Part shown: piece by piece, positions 25,487 to 33,654 of the stretch
Layout of the letters: the number at the start of each line of letters is the position of its first letter
Position numbering within the stretch: the first letter of the stretch is position 1
From: Frankia sp. AgB1.9
Lineage (GTDB): Bacteria; Actinomycetota; Actinomycetes; Frankiales; Frankiaceae
Length of the DNA: 64,000 nucleotides
Assembly (NCBI RefSeq): GCF_016786355.1
Contig: NZ_JADWYX010000009.1
Span: 1 to 64,000 of the forward strand
Direction of reading: 5' to 3'
Position numbers and translations under genes: made by a program
Notes under the pieces: generated by a model
What the model was told of the DNA's origin: nothing
Databases searched by the model: none
What the model saw: the letters and a program-made list of their open reading frames with translations, nothing else

Positions 25487-26104
25487 TCACGCACCGTCGC
25501 CATGGCGTGGCGCCACCGCCGGGCCGAACCAGCGGCGCAGGAACGCGCGCAGCTCGGCGCCCTCGCGCTCAGGCTGGGGTGGCGCGACGATCATCGTCTG
25601 GATGACCCGGTTGATGACCTCCATCAGCTCCAGGAGCGCGCGGTCGTCGTAGCCCCATGCGGCCCAGTCGATCGGGCTTCGGTCACGGAGCATCGCGACA
25701 CCGCGCGCGAGAACCTCGGGCGCGACCGCCCCGCGCTGGAAGCGTTCGGAGCGCCCGGTAACCAGGAGCGGCGTGAGGTGCGGCGCCTTCGGCAGCTCCT
25801 CGATGACGTACGCCATGAGCTCGATCACGAGCTCCGTCGGATCACGGAATGTTGTGATCATGACGGTCGCCTGGGCGAGCATGGTGTCGACCTCCTGCTC
25901 CGTCACCGCGGCGAACAGCTCGTCCGTCCCCTGGTAGTAGCGATAGACCGTCTGACGGGTCACGCCCAGGTCGGTGGCGATGTCGGTGAGATGCGTCCGT
26001 GCGGGTCCGACACGATCCAGGCGTCGAATCGTCGCTTCGACGATCTTCCTGCGGGCTTCCGCGTCGCTGGCGGGCGGCGATCCGCCCCAACCACGTCGTG
26101 TCAT
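25487..26104 (-). CDS. TetR family transcriptional regulator
   Basis: A 205-residue regulator. HTH: ARRKIVEATIRRLDRVGPARTHLTDIATDLGVTRQTVYRYYQGTDELFAAV, residues 17-67. The ligand domain ends in a Pro/Arg-rich tail. ATG 26104. It is divergent from another TetR gene (26373). The target genes are not known; the nearby P450/LLM cluster is a candidate. Confidence 0.88.
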   Translation of the reverse strand: MTRRGWGGSPPASDAEARRKIVEATIRRLDRVGPARTHLTDIATDLGVTRQTVYRYYQGTDELFAAVTEQEVDTMLAQATVMITTFRDPTELVIELMAYVIEELPKAPHLTPLLVTGRSERFQRGAVAPEVLARGVAMLRDRSPIDWAAWGYDDRALLELMEVINRVIQTMIVAPPQPEREGAELRAFLRRWFGPAVAPRHGDGA

Positions 26105-26299
26105 CGTCGTCCTCGACCTCGCAGGCTCGCCCTCTTGGCGCTGCGCGATCGTATCTAGACCCAGGTCGACGGAATGATCGAGAGAACCGTCACCGGCCTC
26201 GGCGATGACCTGCCCTGACCGGTCACCCAGACGACCGCGCCCACACCGACCTAACGCGGCGGCGAGCGCGGCCCGCCGCCGCGCCTGGCGGGTCGTCGC

Positions 26300-26339
26300 G
26301 TTGTCATCGAACGCATCGCGTCGTCATCAGACGCGTCGT
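26300..26339. repeat. Tandem 20-bp imperfect direct repeat
   Basis: GTTGTCATCGAACGCATCGC (26300-26319) is followed at once by GTCGTCATCAGACGCGTCGT (26320-26339), 15 of 20 identical. It lies in the gap between two divergent TetR genes. It may be a double operator. Confidence 0.45.
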
Positions 26340-26372
26340 GGATGGTGATGTCGTCTCGTAGGATCGGCACTC

Positions 26373-27032
26373 GTGTCTTCTGGTAGGTCTAGGTCATCCG
26401 GTGGGGGCTCGGAGGGCCGGGTGCGGTGGGGTCACGAGACGGCCCTCATCGACGACGACGAGGCGAGGCGTCGTCTGGTGGCGGCGGCCAGCCGGTGCCT
26501 GGTCGCTCGAGGGACGACGCGGCTGACGGTCGACGATGTCGCCCGGGAGGCCGCCGTGGTGCGGTCGACGGTCTATCGCTACTTCAGGTCCCGTGACGAC
26601 CTGGTCCTCGGTGTCGTCCTGAGCCGTATCGACGCGGGGATGCGGCCGCTTATCGAGACACTGGAAGCCCCGGAGGACGCAGCGCGATCCGTGGCCGATC
26701 TGCTCATGTTCTCGGTTGGCCTCGTGGCCGGCGATCCACTCAACGAGGCGCTGTTCGCCCCGGAAAGCGGCGGGTTCGTCACCTCACTGGAGCTGCGGTC
26801 CGAGGCAGTCGTCGACGCCTTCCACCGTCACCTTGGTCCGCTGCTGGAGCGTTGGCGGGCCGAGGGTCAGCTTCGGGCCGATCTCGACCTGCGGGAGACG
26901 AGCCGGTGGATGAACACGGTGGGACTGCTGTTGTTGGGACCGCCGTGGACGGAACGCACCGACGAGGCCAAGCGGGAGTTCGTCGAGCACTATGTGGTGC
27001 CAGGCCTGCTCCCCCAGCTGGCGGGCCGGTGA
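26373..27032 (+). CDS. TetR family transcriptional regulator
   Basis: A 219-residue regulator with GTG start. HTH: ARRRLVAAASRCLVARGTTRLTVDDVAREAAVVRSTVYRYFRSRDDLVLGVV, residues 31-82. The N-terminal 20 residues are Ser/Gly/Arg-rich and perhaps disordered. It is convergent with the EthD-like gene and next to the genes that carry the GATCGGAC operators, which makes it the first candidate for the regulator of that set; GGATCGGCAC just before its own start (26361-26370) resembles a half-site. Confidence 0.87.
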   Translation: MSSGRSRSSGGGSEGRVRWGHETALIDDDEARRRLVAAASRCLVARGTTRLTVDDVAREAAVVRSTVYRYFRSRDDLVLGVVLSRIDAGMRPLIETLEAPEDAARSVADLLMFSVGLVAGDPLNEALFAPESGGFVTSLELRSEAVVDAFHRHLGPLLERWRAEGQLRADLDLRETSRWMNTVGLLLLGPPWTERTDEAKREFVEHYVVPGLLPQLAGR

Positions 27033-27057
27033 GCCGCCGGTCTGGGATCCGTGCCGC

Positions 27058-27789
27058 TCAGTCGGTCCACGCATCCCACCGGATCATGGATCGTAGTGGC
27101 CCGGCGAACAGCGGGCGGACGTCTCCCGAGGCCCATCGCTGCTCGATCGTGGGAGCCAGGCGTTTGGTGACGGTCAGCGGGTCGTCGTCGAGGTAGACGA
27201 CGGTGATGTACTGCGGCGGGCCCTGACTCGCCGGGCCCAACTGCCAGAAGTCGGTCGAGCCGTACTGCCAGGTGCCGGCTACGCCGGGTGTCTGGAGAAG
27301 CTCCGGGTAGTGCTGGGTGTGCAGCCAGTGGAGCCAGCCCGAGACGTCATGCGACACGGGCTCCTCGATGATCATAAGCACGCCGCGGTGTGGCCGGAAG
27401 GGCACCACTTCCGCGGAGACGAGTGCGCTTGGCGCGGCGTACCAGTGCTGCAGCGCGAGCAGCCGTAGTTGGAGCGAGCGGCGGCGTTCAGGGAAGCGTC
27501 CGGCCTCGCCGAGACGCAGTCCGAGTTCCATGAAGTCGTCGTGGGTCTGCTGAACGGGGTCCCCGACGAGGTAGTTCACGACGTTGCCGACATCGGCCAA
27601 CGGACCCGTGCCGGCGAGGCGGGCCTCGGGATAGCTGCCGTCGGCGATCCATCGCGTCGCGTGGACGAGCCCTGGTAGCTGGTACTGCTCGGGCATGTGG
27701 TCAAGCAGGTGCCAGCGCAGGTAGCTGCCGTCGTCTCCCTCGGGAGCCGGCTCTGTCGCGCTGAAGAACGCCGCCTTCACTCTGATCAC
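27058..27789 (-). CDS. EthD-like duplicated ferredoxin-fold protein, function unknown
   Basis: A 243-residue protein. Two parts resemble each other: YLRWHLLDHMPEQYQLPGLVHATRW (N-terminal half) and WLHWLHTQHYPELLQTPGVAGTWQY (C-terminal half), both with the H-x-P-E/H-Y-P pattern of EthD/dimeric alpha-beta-barrel proteins. So it looks like a fused dimer of that fold. GTG 27789 follows GGAGG at 8 nt; the longer frame upstream overlaps the operator. Divergent from the LLM/P450 operon across two operator palindromes, it probably belongs to the same regulon. Confidence 0.65.
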   Translation of the reverse strand: MIRVKAAFFSATEPAPEGDDGSYLRWHLLDHMPEQYQLPGLVHATRWIADGSYPEARLAGTGPLADVGNVVNYLVGDPVQQTHDDFMELGLRLGEAGRFPERRRSLQLRLLALQHWYAAPSALVSAEVVPFRPHRGVLMIIEEPVSHDVSGWLHWLHTQHYPELLQTPGVAGTWQYGSTDFWQLGPASQGPPQYITVVYLDDDPLTVTKRLAPTIEQRWASGDVRPLFAGPLRSMIRWDAWTD

Positions 27790-27848
27790 AAGACTGCCTC
27801 CGTTGCTGGTTCGGTCGCGTTCGCGCCGGTTCGTCGGCATCATGCTGG

Positions 27849-27882
27849 AGGATCGGACGTTCACGCAATAGTGTCCGATCTG
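27849..27882. promoter_or_regulatory. GATCGGAC operator, site A
   Basis: GATCGGAC (27851-27858) and its inverse GTCCGATC (27873-27880) are separated by 14 nt. The same geometry occurs at 27935-27964 and 32214-32243. It is 60 nt upstream of the EthD-like gene start on the minus strand. Confidence 0.6.
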
Positions 27883-27930
27883 CCGGCTACACCCAGGTCG
27901 GGCCGCCGGACGGCGTCAGCAGCCCATCAT

Positions 27931-27976
27931 CGAGGATCGGACGTTTCCAACGAAACGTCCGATCCTCGGGTACGCT
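27931..27976. promoter_or_regulatory. GATCGGAC operator, site B, with promoter -10
   Basis: CGAGGATCGGACGTTT (27931-27946) and AAACGTCCGATCCTCG (27953-27968) are a perfect 16-bp inverted repeat with a 6-bp spacer. TACGCT (27971-27976) behind it is a -10-like element for the rightward LLM/P450 operon, and GGTACGCTCCGGC recurs at the same place behind site C. This is the strongest operator in the window. Confidence 0.75.
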
Positions 27977-28058
27977 CCGGCCCGGAAGGCCAGGCGCGCG
28001 GCCCTGCGCAGGAGCGGATGCGGGTGATGGCTGGCGCCAACTTCGGAGGAGGTGGCTG

Positions 28059-28220
28059 ATGGGCGCGAACGGAGAGCTCGCTGCGCTGGAGGCGCGGTTA
28101 CGCCGGGTGGAGGACGAGGCCGCGATCAGGCGACTGATCCTGACCTACGGTCCCGCGGCGGACGCGGGGCTGGCTCTCGGCGACACGATGCGCGAACGGT
28201 CCAAGGCGGTGGCCCGATGA
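28059..28220 (+). pseudogene. Truncated SnoaL/NTF2-like gene
   Basis: A 53-residue frame starting with ATG 28059 after GGAGGAGGTGG. The first part, LAALEARLRRVEDEAAIRRLILTYGPAADAGLA, is a typical N-terminal helix of SnoaL-like proteins (usually about 150 residues), but the rest is only a short tail. It overlaps the next frame by ATGA. Most of the gene has been lost, while the promoter and ribosome-binding site remain. Confidence 0.6.
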
Positions 28221-28333
28221 CGCAGGAACGCCTCGCGGGAAAGGTCGCCATCATCACCGGCGCGAGCACCGGCCTCGGCCCGGTCATGGCGATGCTCGTC
28301 GTCGTCGACGCGGGTGGCGTGATGCTCGGATGA
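28217..28333 (+). pseudogene. Truncated SDR gene
   Basis: A 38-residue frame reading GKVAIITGASTGLGPVMAML, the cofactor-binding start of a short-chain dehydrogenase (family length about 250), ending at TGA 28331-28333 after VMLG. The catalytic Tyr-Lys part is missing. Both ends overlap the neighbour frames (ATGA), so translation coupling to the LLM gene may be all that is kept. A decayed gene is more likely than a small functional protein. Confidence 0.65.
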
Positions 28334-29217
28334 GCGGTAAGCCAGCGCTGCGACTCTCCGTACCGACTCCCGTCGTCACGATGCTTCCCGGTGCGCATGC
28401 GCGCTGGGAGGAGAGCGCCGGCATCGAGGAGGTGGCGCGGATAGCCCAGGCCGCCGACTGGCTGGGCTATCACCACCTGACCTGCAGCGAGCATGTCGGC
28501 GTTCCGGCCGGTGAGGCGGTTCGCCGCGGCGCGCGTTACTTCGACCCACTGGCGACCTTCGGCTATCTGGCCGCGCGTACCGAGCGGATCCGGCTGGCGA
28601 CGAACGTGCTGGTCCTCGGCTACCACCATCCCCTGGAGATCGCCAAGAGGTACGGCACTCTCGACGTCGTCAGTGGCGGCCGGGTCATCCTCGGCGTCGG
28701 GGTCGGCACGCTCAAGGACGAGTTCGACCTGCTCGACGCGCCGTTCGAGGACCGCGGGGCCCGCGCCGACGACGCGTTGCGCGCGCTACGGGCATCGCTT
28801 TCGCGGGCAGAGCCGGCCTACCGGGGCGAGTACTACAGCTTCGGCGGACTCGTCGTCGATCCCTGCGCAGTGCAGGACCGGCTGCCGCTGTGGGTAGGCG
28901 GGCGAACCCTGCGGTCCCTTCGCCGCGCGATCGCCCTGGCCGACGGATGGAGCCCTTTCGGCGTCACACCGGCCCAGGCGCGCGGATGGATTCAGCGGGA
29001 AGAGCTTCCCGCGGGCTTCGAGATCGTGCTCGGACCGGGACGCCCGCTCGACCCGATCGCGGACCCGGACGCGGCCGCCGAAGAGCTCGCCGAACTCGCC
29101 GCCGCCGGCGCCACCATCGCCTCGGCCAGGCTCGTCCACCACTCCCTCCAGCACTACCTCGACCAGCTCGAAGCGCTCGCCGCGCTTCACGCCGATATCT
29201 CGTCACCGAAGATATGA
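28330..29217 (+). CDS. LLM class F420-dependent oxidoreductase
   Basis: A 295-residue LLM enzyme: IAQAADWLGYHHLTCSEHVGVP, RIRLATNVLVLGYHHPLEIAKRYGTLDVVSGGRVILGVGVGTLKDEFDLL. The pattern is of the actinobacterial F420 group. It is translated from an ATG overlapping the SDR remnant, 16 nt ahead of a P450, and is under operator B. Its pairing with a P450 and EthD-like protein suggests oxidation of a lipophilic compound. Confidence 0.88.
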   Translation: MSGKPALRLSVPTPVVTMLPGAHARWEESAGIEEVARIAQAADWLGYHHLTCSEHVGVPAGEAVRRGARYFDPLATFGYLAARTERIRLATNVLVLGYHHPLEIAKRYGTLDVVSGGRVILGVGVGTLKDEFDLLDAPFEDRGARADDALRALRASLSRAEPAYRGEYYSFGGLVVDPCAVQDRLPLWVGGRTLRSLRRAIALADGWSPFGVTPAQARGWIQREELPAGFEIVLGPGRPLDPIADPDAAAEELAELAAAGATIASARLVHHSLQHYLDQLEALAALHADISSPKI

Positions 29218-29233
29218 ACGAGAGGAAGATCCA

Positions 29234-30433
29234 GTGACCCTGACGAACGACAGCGATGTCTACTACGACCCGTTCGACTTCGCGATCGACGACGACCCCT
29301 ATCCGGTCTGGCGGCGGATGCGGGATGAGAAGCCGCTTTATTACAACGAGCGGTACGACTTCTTCGCTCTGAGCCGGTACGAGGACGTCTCTCCCGCCCT
29401 GACCGACTGGCAGACCTACCGCTCGGGAAAGGGTTCTGTCCTCGAGATCATAAGGGCCGACATCGAGATCCCACCCGGCGTGATCCTCTTCGAGGACCCG
29501 CCCCGGCACGACATCCACCGATCGCTGCTCGCCCGGGTGTTCACACCCAAGAAGATGACGGCCTTGGAGCCCAAGGTTCGCGAGTTCACGACCAGGTGCC
29601 TGGACCCACTCGTCGAGGGCGGCGAGTTCGACTTCGTCCGCCATCTCGGCGCGCAGATGCCCATGCGCACGATCGGCTTCCTCCTCGGAATCCCTGAAAG
29701 CGACCAGGAGGCGATCAGGGACCAGATCGACAGAAGCATGAACCTCGAACACTCGACAGATCAGGACGTCTACGACGACGAGTTTCTGAGTGGCTCGATG
29801 TTCGCCGACTACATCGACTGGCGGGCCAGACACCCATCCGACGATCTCATGACCGAGCTGCTCACCGCCGAGTTCGAAGACGAGACGGGCACGGTTCGCC
29901 GGCTCACCCGCGCGGAGGTCCTCACCTACGTCACGCTGCTCGCGGGTGCCGGGAACGAGACGACGACGCGCCTCATCGGATGGACAGGCAAGCTGCTCGC
30001 CGAGCACCCCGACCAGCGCCGTCAGCTGGCAGCCGACCACTCACTGATCCCGAACGCCATCGAGGAGATCCTGCGGTACGAGGCGCCCTCCCCGATCCAG
30101 GCACGCTACGTGGCACAGGATGTCGAGCTCCACGGGCAGACAGTCCCCGAAGGCAGCGTCATGGCTCTGCTGAACGCGTCGGCCAACCGCGACGATCGGC
30201 ATTTCGACAGTGGGGAGACCTTCGACATCCGTCGGAGGATCGACCGACACCTGACCTTCGGCTACGGAATCCACTTCTGCCTCGGCGCCGCGCTGGCCCG
30301 GCTGGAGGGACGCGTCGCCCTCGACGAGGTCCTGAACCGGTGGACCGACTGGGAGATCGACTGGCCGAACGCCAAGATGGCCCACACCTCGACGACCCGC
30401 GGCTGGGAAAGCCTGCCAGCCCTCGTACGCTGA
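29234..30433 (+). CDS. Cytochrome P450
   Basis: A 399-residue bacterial class I P450. The I-helix oxygen-activation motif AGAGNETT is at 237-244, ExxR at 278-281 (EILR), and the heme loop FGYGIHFCLG at 342-351 with Cys349 as ligand. GTG 29234 follows GAGAGGAAG. It needs a ferredoxin and reductase encoded elsewhere; none is adjacent. It belongs to the operon with the LLM gene. The substrate is unknown; the family setting suggests steroid- or terpene-like molecules (inference). Confidence 0.95.
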   Translation: MTLTNDSDVYYDPFDFAIDDDPYPVWRRMRDEKPLYYNERYDFFALSRYEDVSPALTDWQTYRSGKGSVLEIIRADIEIPPGVILFEDPPRHDIHRSLLARVFTPKKMTALEPKVREFTTRCLDPLVEGGEFDFVRHLGAQMPMRTIGFLLGIPESDQEAIRDQIDRSMNLEHSTDQDVYDDEFLSGSMFADYIDWRARHPSDDLMTELLTAEFEDETGTVRRLTRAEVLTYVTLLAGAGNETTTRLIGWTGKLLAEHPDQRRQLAADHSLIPNAIEEILRYEAPSPIQARYVAQDVELHGQTVPEGSVMALLNASANRDDRHFDSGETFDIRRRIDRHLTFGYGIHFCLGAALARLEGRVALDEVLNRWTDWEIDWPNAKMAHTSTTRGWESLPALVR

Positions 30434-30481
30434 CAGTCGCCTTCGGCAGTGGACAGAGGCCGATCCCCCAAGTTGGCTTCG

Positions 30482-32077
30482 TCAGCCGCCACCCGCACCG
30501 CAACCGCGGTCCGGCCGGCCAGGTTCGTAGACGACAAGTCCGCCACCCGCCTGTCGTTTTGCCGCATACATGGCGAGATCGGCGTCGTGTAACAGGGCGT
30601 CTGGATCAGCGGGACGATCGCCGTCGGCGACCACGACTCCGAGACTGACCCCCACCGGCTTGAGCCGATCGGCCAGCAGTGTGGGTGCTCGGATCGCGTC
30701 GGCCAGGCGTTCGCAGAATCGCCGTGGATCCTCATTCCTGTCGTCGAGAAGGATCGCGAACTCATCGCCACCGAGCCGCGCGACCGTGTCGACGGGTCGG
30801 ACGCCCGCGCGGAGTCGATCCGCCGTGGTCCGCAACAACGCGTCTCCGACAGCGTGGCCGAAGGTGTCATTGACCTGCTTGAAATTGTCGAGGTCGCAGT
30901 AGACCAGGGCGAACGGCTGGCTGCCACGATGCGCCAGCGCCGCACGGACCCGCTCAGTGAACAACGCGCGATTCGCGAGTCCGGTCAGCGGGTCATGGAA
31001 AGCCTGGTAGCGCAACTGGCGCCGGCTGATCTGGACTGCCTTCAGGAGCCGGGTGTTCTCGGACTGGATCATCATCTGTCGCACGATCACCAGCAGGAGA
31101 AGGCCGATCAGACCGGCGCGCTCGGCGTTGTCGATCGGGATCTTCGCGATCAACTGGCCGACGACCAGCAGACCGGCCGTGCCGAGCGCCACGTACGGCA
31201 ACAACGCGCGGAGTCGAAGCGTGCGCTGGCTTCCGCTCCGGCGTTCCGACGGTGGCGATCCGGGGACTGGTACAAGGCTGGCGAGCAGCAGCATCAGCCA
31301 CCCTGCCGTCGCGATGACATCGACGATGGGCGTGCTCCTGTGTCCGCCCGAGGCGGTGATGGTGAGGTAGCTCGCTGTCGAGACAGCCATCGCGCCCATA
31401 CCAGCGGCCAGCAGAGCGAGTGCCCGACCTGAACGTGGCTGACGGAACGTCGCCAGAAGGAGGCAGGCAGCCAGCAGGATCAGGTCTCCGATGAGGGCTC
31501 CCGTGTTGGCGACGATCCCCGCGGTATTGACGTGGCGCGTTCCCAGTGATGCGCCGAGAACCGTCGCCCAGGTGAGAAGGAACATCGAATCGACCAGGAG
31601 CAGGCTGTCCAACGCCGTTATCGCGTACCAATGGTAGCCCTCCCACGGCACAGCGCGTTCGTCCGTCTCTGTCTCGAGCGGATCCGAGGGGAACAACAGA
31701 ATTCCGACCAGATTGACGACGACGACAGCTAAGAAGAGCGTAGCGGGCCAGGGGACATAAGCCGGGAGAGCTAACTGGTGGTCAACGATCCAACGGACAT
31801 GCCAGGCGCTGACGAAGATGGTCGGAAGCGTCGCGATCCCGAGCGCCACCCGCCAGCGCCGGTCGACTCCACGCGCGCGCCAGCCGGTCCACAGCATGCA
31901 CAGCCCCGCGGCCGCGCAGGCGACCGCCGCCGCGGCGCCGGCCACCAGGACGCTCTGCGCATTGGGCGCAAACAACCCGAACACGGCGATGCCGAGCACG
32001 AAAGCCGCACAACACAGTGCTGATGGTCGCACCTTCGACCGGCCGCCGAGCGCGGCGGCGCACCTCCCCGAAGGCAT
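30482..32077 (-). CDS. Membrane-bound diguanylate cyclase (GGDEF)
   Basis: A 531-residue protein. The first 340 residues have about nine to ten transmembrane helices of an MHYT/7TM-like unknown sensor, then a short helix (QSENTRLLKAVQISRRQLRYQAFHDPLTGLANRALF) leads into a GGDEF domain. The active-site motif GGDEF is intact (436-440), and RPVD (427-430) five residues ahead is the I-site, so it should make c-di-GMP from GTP with product inhibition. No EAL domain was seen. ATG 32077 has GAGGTGAT upstream. It is convergent with the P450 gene and divergent from the 32436 gene. Confidence 0.93.
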   Translation of the reverse strand: MPSGRCAAALGGRSKVRPSALCCAAFVLGIAVFGLFAPNAQSVLVAGAAAAVACAAAGLCMLWTGWRARGVDRRWRVALGIATLPTIFVSAWHVRWIVDHQLALPAYVPWPATLFLAVVVVNLVGILLFPSDPLETETDERAVPWEGYHWYAITALDSLLLVDSMFLLTWATVLGASLGTRHVNTAGIVANTGALIGDLILLAACLLLATFRQPRSGRALALLAAGMGAMAVSTASYLTITASGGHRSTPIVDVIATAGWLMLLLASLVPVPGSPPSERRSGSQRTLRLRALLPYVALGTAGLLVVGQLIAKIPIDNAERAGLIGLLLLVIVRQMMIQSENTRLLKAVQISRRQLRYQAFHDPLTGLANRALFTERVRAALAHRGSQPFALVYCDLDNFKQVNDTFGHAVGDALLRTTADRLRAGVRPVDTVARLGGDEFAILLDDRNEDPRRFCERLADAIRAPTLLADRLKPVGVSLGVVVADGDRPADPDALLHDADLAMYAAKRQAGGGLVVYEPGRPDRGCGAGGG

Positions 32078-32210
32078 CGAGCATCACCTCGCCAGCCACG
32101 TCGCCCGACGGATCTAGAGAACTACTCCGTGGAAGCACTACCCAGACCGCGAACGTCGTCACCTCTCGGACGCGCTCGCGCCGGCCAGGACGTCAGCCCG
32201 ACCCTACGGC

Positions 32211-32255
32211 GAGGATCGGACGTTCTAGCAGAACTGTCCGATCCTCTGGTACGCT
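32211..32255. promoter_or_regulatory. GATCGGAC operator, site C, with promoter -10
   Basis: GAGGATCGGACGTTCT (32211-32226) and GAACTGTCCGATCCTC (32231-32246): GATCGGAC and GTCCGATC are 14 nt apart as at sites A and B. TACGCT (32250-32255) follows, with GGTACGCTCCGGC as at site B. It lies 180 nt before the 32436 gene, so a leader follows. Confidence 0.68.
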
Positions 32256-32435
32256 CCGGCTGGTCGAAGGTCGGGGCCACCGCCCGCGATCACTTCGACA
32301 CCGACGCCCCCCTGATCTTGGGTCCGGCGGCCCGCGGCGGCCTGCTGCTCGGCGCGTGAGGCGAAGCAGTGGCCTGGAAGCCCTCGAACTATCGGCTGCG
32401 GATTCTGTCCGCCGCGCCGCGAAGGGACGGAACAA

Positions 32436-33602
32436 ATGGCACTCAAGGACATCGGCGCGCTGCGGGGTGCCGACGAGACCCTGAACCATCAGTTGGCGGA
32501 CACGTTCGCCACCGTGGCCGAGTCGGATCTGGCCTGGACCGAGAAGATCTGGGGCTCGTTGGCGAGCACCGACGGTTCGTTACAGGTGAGCTTCGGGCTG
32601 GGTAAATACCACAACCGGGGCATCATGGACGGCTTCGCCGGCGTCTCCCGAGGCCGGGAGCAGTGGACCGTCCGCGGGAGCCGGGAACTTCGGACCGACC
32701 CGGAGGAGACCGCCGTCGGCCCGATCCGGTACGAGATCGTCGCGCCGCTGAACCAGGTGCGCTTCCGCCTGGAGTCCAACGACGTGCAGCCGATCTCCTT
32801 CGATCTCGTCCTGTCGGGAGTGACCCCGCCGTTCTTCGAGAACCGCAACCTCGTCCGCAACCGCCGGACCGGCCGCGTGGATGTCAACGTCATCCGCTAC
32901 CACCAGGGTGGCTGGGTCTCCGGCACCGTCACCGTCGACGGCGAGACGCACGAGATCCGTCCGGAGGCGTGGTTCGGCTTCCGCGACCACTCCTGGGGAG
33001 TGCGACAGGCCGTCGGCGCCCCGCCTCCCGACCTGATCCGTGGCAGGCCCCGGGCGGACGCGCCGCCGATCAAGGGCTGCATGAAATGGTCACCGGCATT
33101 CCTGCGCCGTCCGGACGGCACCTACTACGAGACCGCCATCTCGGACGCGGGTGGTGGCTGGGGTTACACCTCCGCGTACCTGAACGAGTCCGACGGGTCC
33201 CAGCTGCCGATTCGCCAGGCCGAGCCACGCATCGAGTACGACCGCCGGACCCGGTTCGTGCGGGGCGGCGAGCTGCACCTCACGATGGAGTCGGGCGAGA
33301 AGCGGGTCGTCGAGATCGAGGCACTCGGCGAGTCCGGCTTCTTCCTGAAGGCCGCGGGTTATGGAGCCTGGAATGGTCACATTCACGGGTCGTGGCAGGG
33401 GAAGCTGCACCTGGACGGCGAGCACATCAAGGACTGCTGGAGCGAGGAGAGTCGGCGCGCGCTTGGGCAGCTGCGGGACACACCGATCCGGGTGCGGGAA
33501 GGCGACGCGGTGGGCTACGGAGTCATGGAGAGCATCATCCAGGGCGAGTGGCCTGAGCTGGGCCTGACGGCGGAGTCCGATTTTCAGGTGTCATTCGGAT
33601 GA
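32436..33602 (+). CDS. Uncharacterised 388-residue protein, possible calycin/AttH-like fold
   Basis: I do not recognise this gene with certainty. It is long, beta-rich and acidic, with many aromatic residues (WFGFRDHSWGVRQ, GGGWGYTSAYLNE, GYGAWNGHIHGSWQGKL). The two-lobed arrangement, with R-D-H-S-W-G in the middle, resembles CrtC/AttH-like or DUF7064/7065 proteins of actinobacterial steroid and lipid clusters. No signal peptide was seen. ATG 32436 follows AAGGGACGG. It is the first gene behind operator C and probably makes an operon with the phosphotransferase (52 nt apart). Confidence 0.6.
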   Translation: MALKDIGALRGADETLNHQLADTFATVAESDLAWTEKIWGSLASTDGSLQVSFGLGKYHNRGIMDGFAGVSRGREQWTVRGSRELRTDPEETAVGPIRYEIVAPLNQVRFRLESNDVQPISFDLVLSGVTPPFFENRNLVRNRRTGRVDVNVIRYHQGGWVSGTVTVDGETHEIRPEAWFGFRDHSWGVRQAVGAPPPDLIRGRPRADAPPIKGCMKWSPAFLRRPDGTYYETAISDAGGGWGYTSAYLNESDGSQLPIRQAEPRIEYDRRTRFVRGGELHLTMESGEKRVVEIEALGESGFFLKAAGYGAWNGHIHGSWQGKLHLDGEHIKDCWSEESRRALGQLRDTPIRVREGDAVGYGVMESIIQGEWPELGLTAESDFQVSFG

Positions 33603-33654
33603 CGACCGCGGCGGCCGCCGAATCCCACCTGACCGGGCGCGAAGGGAGCAGGCA

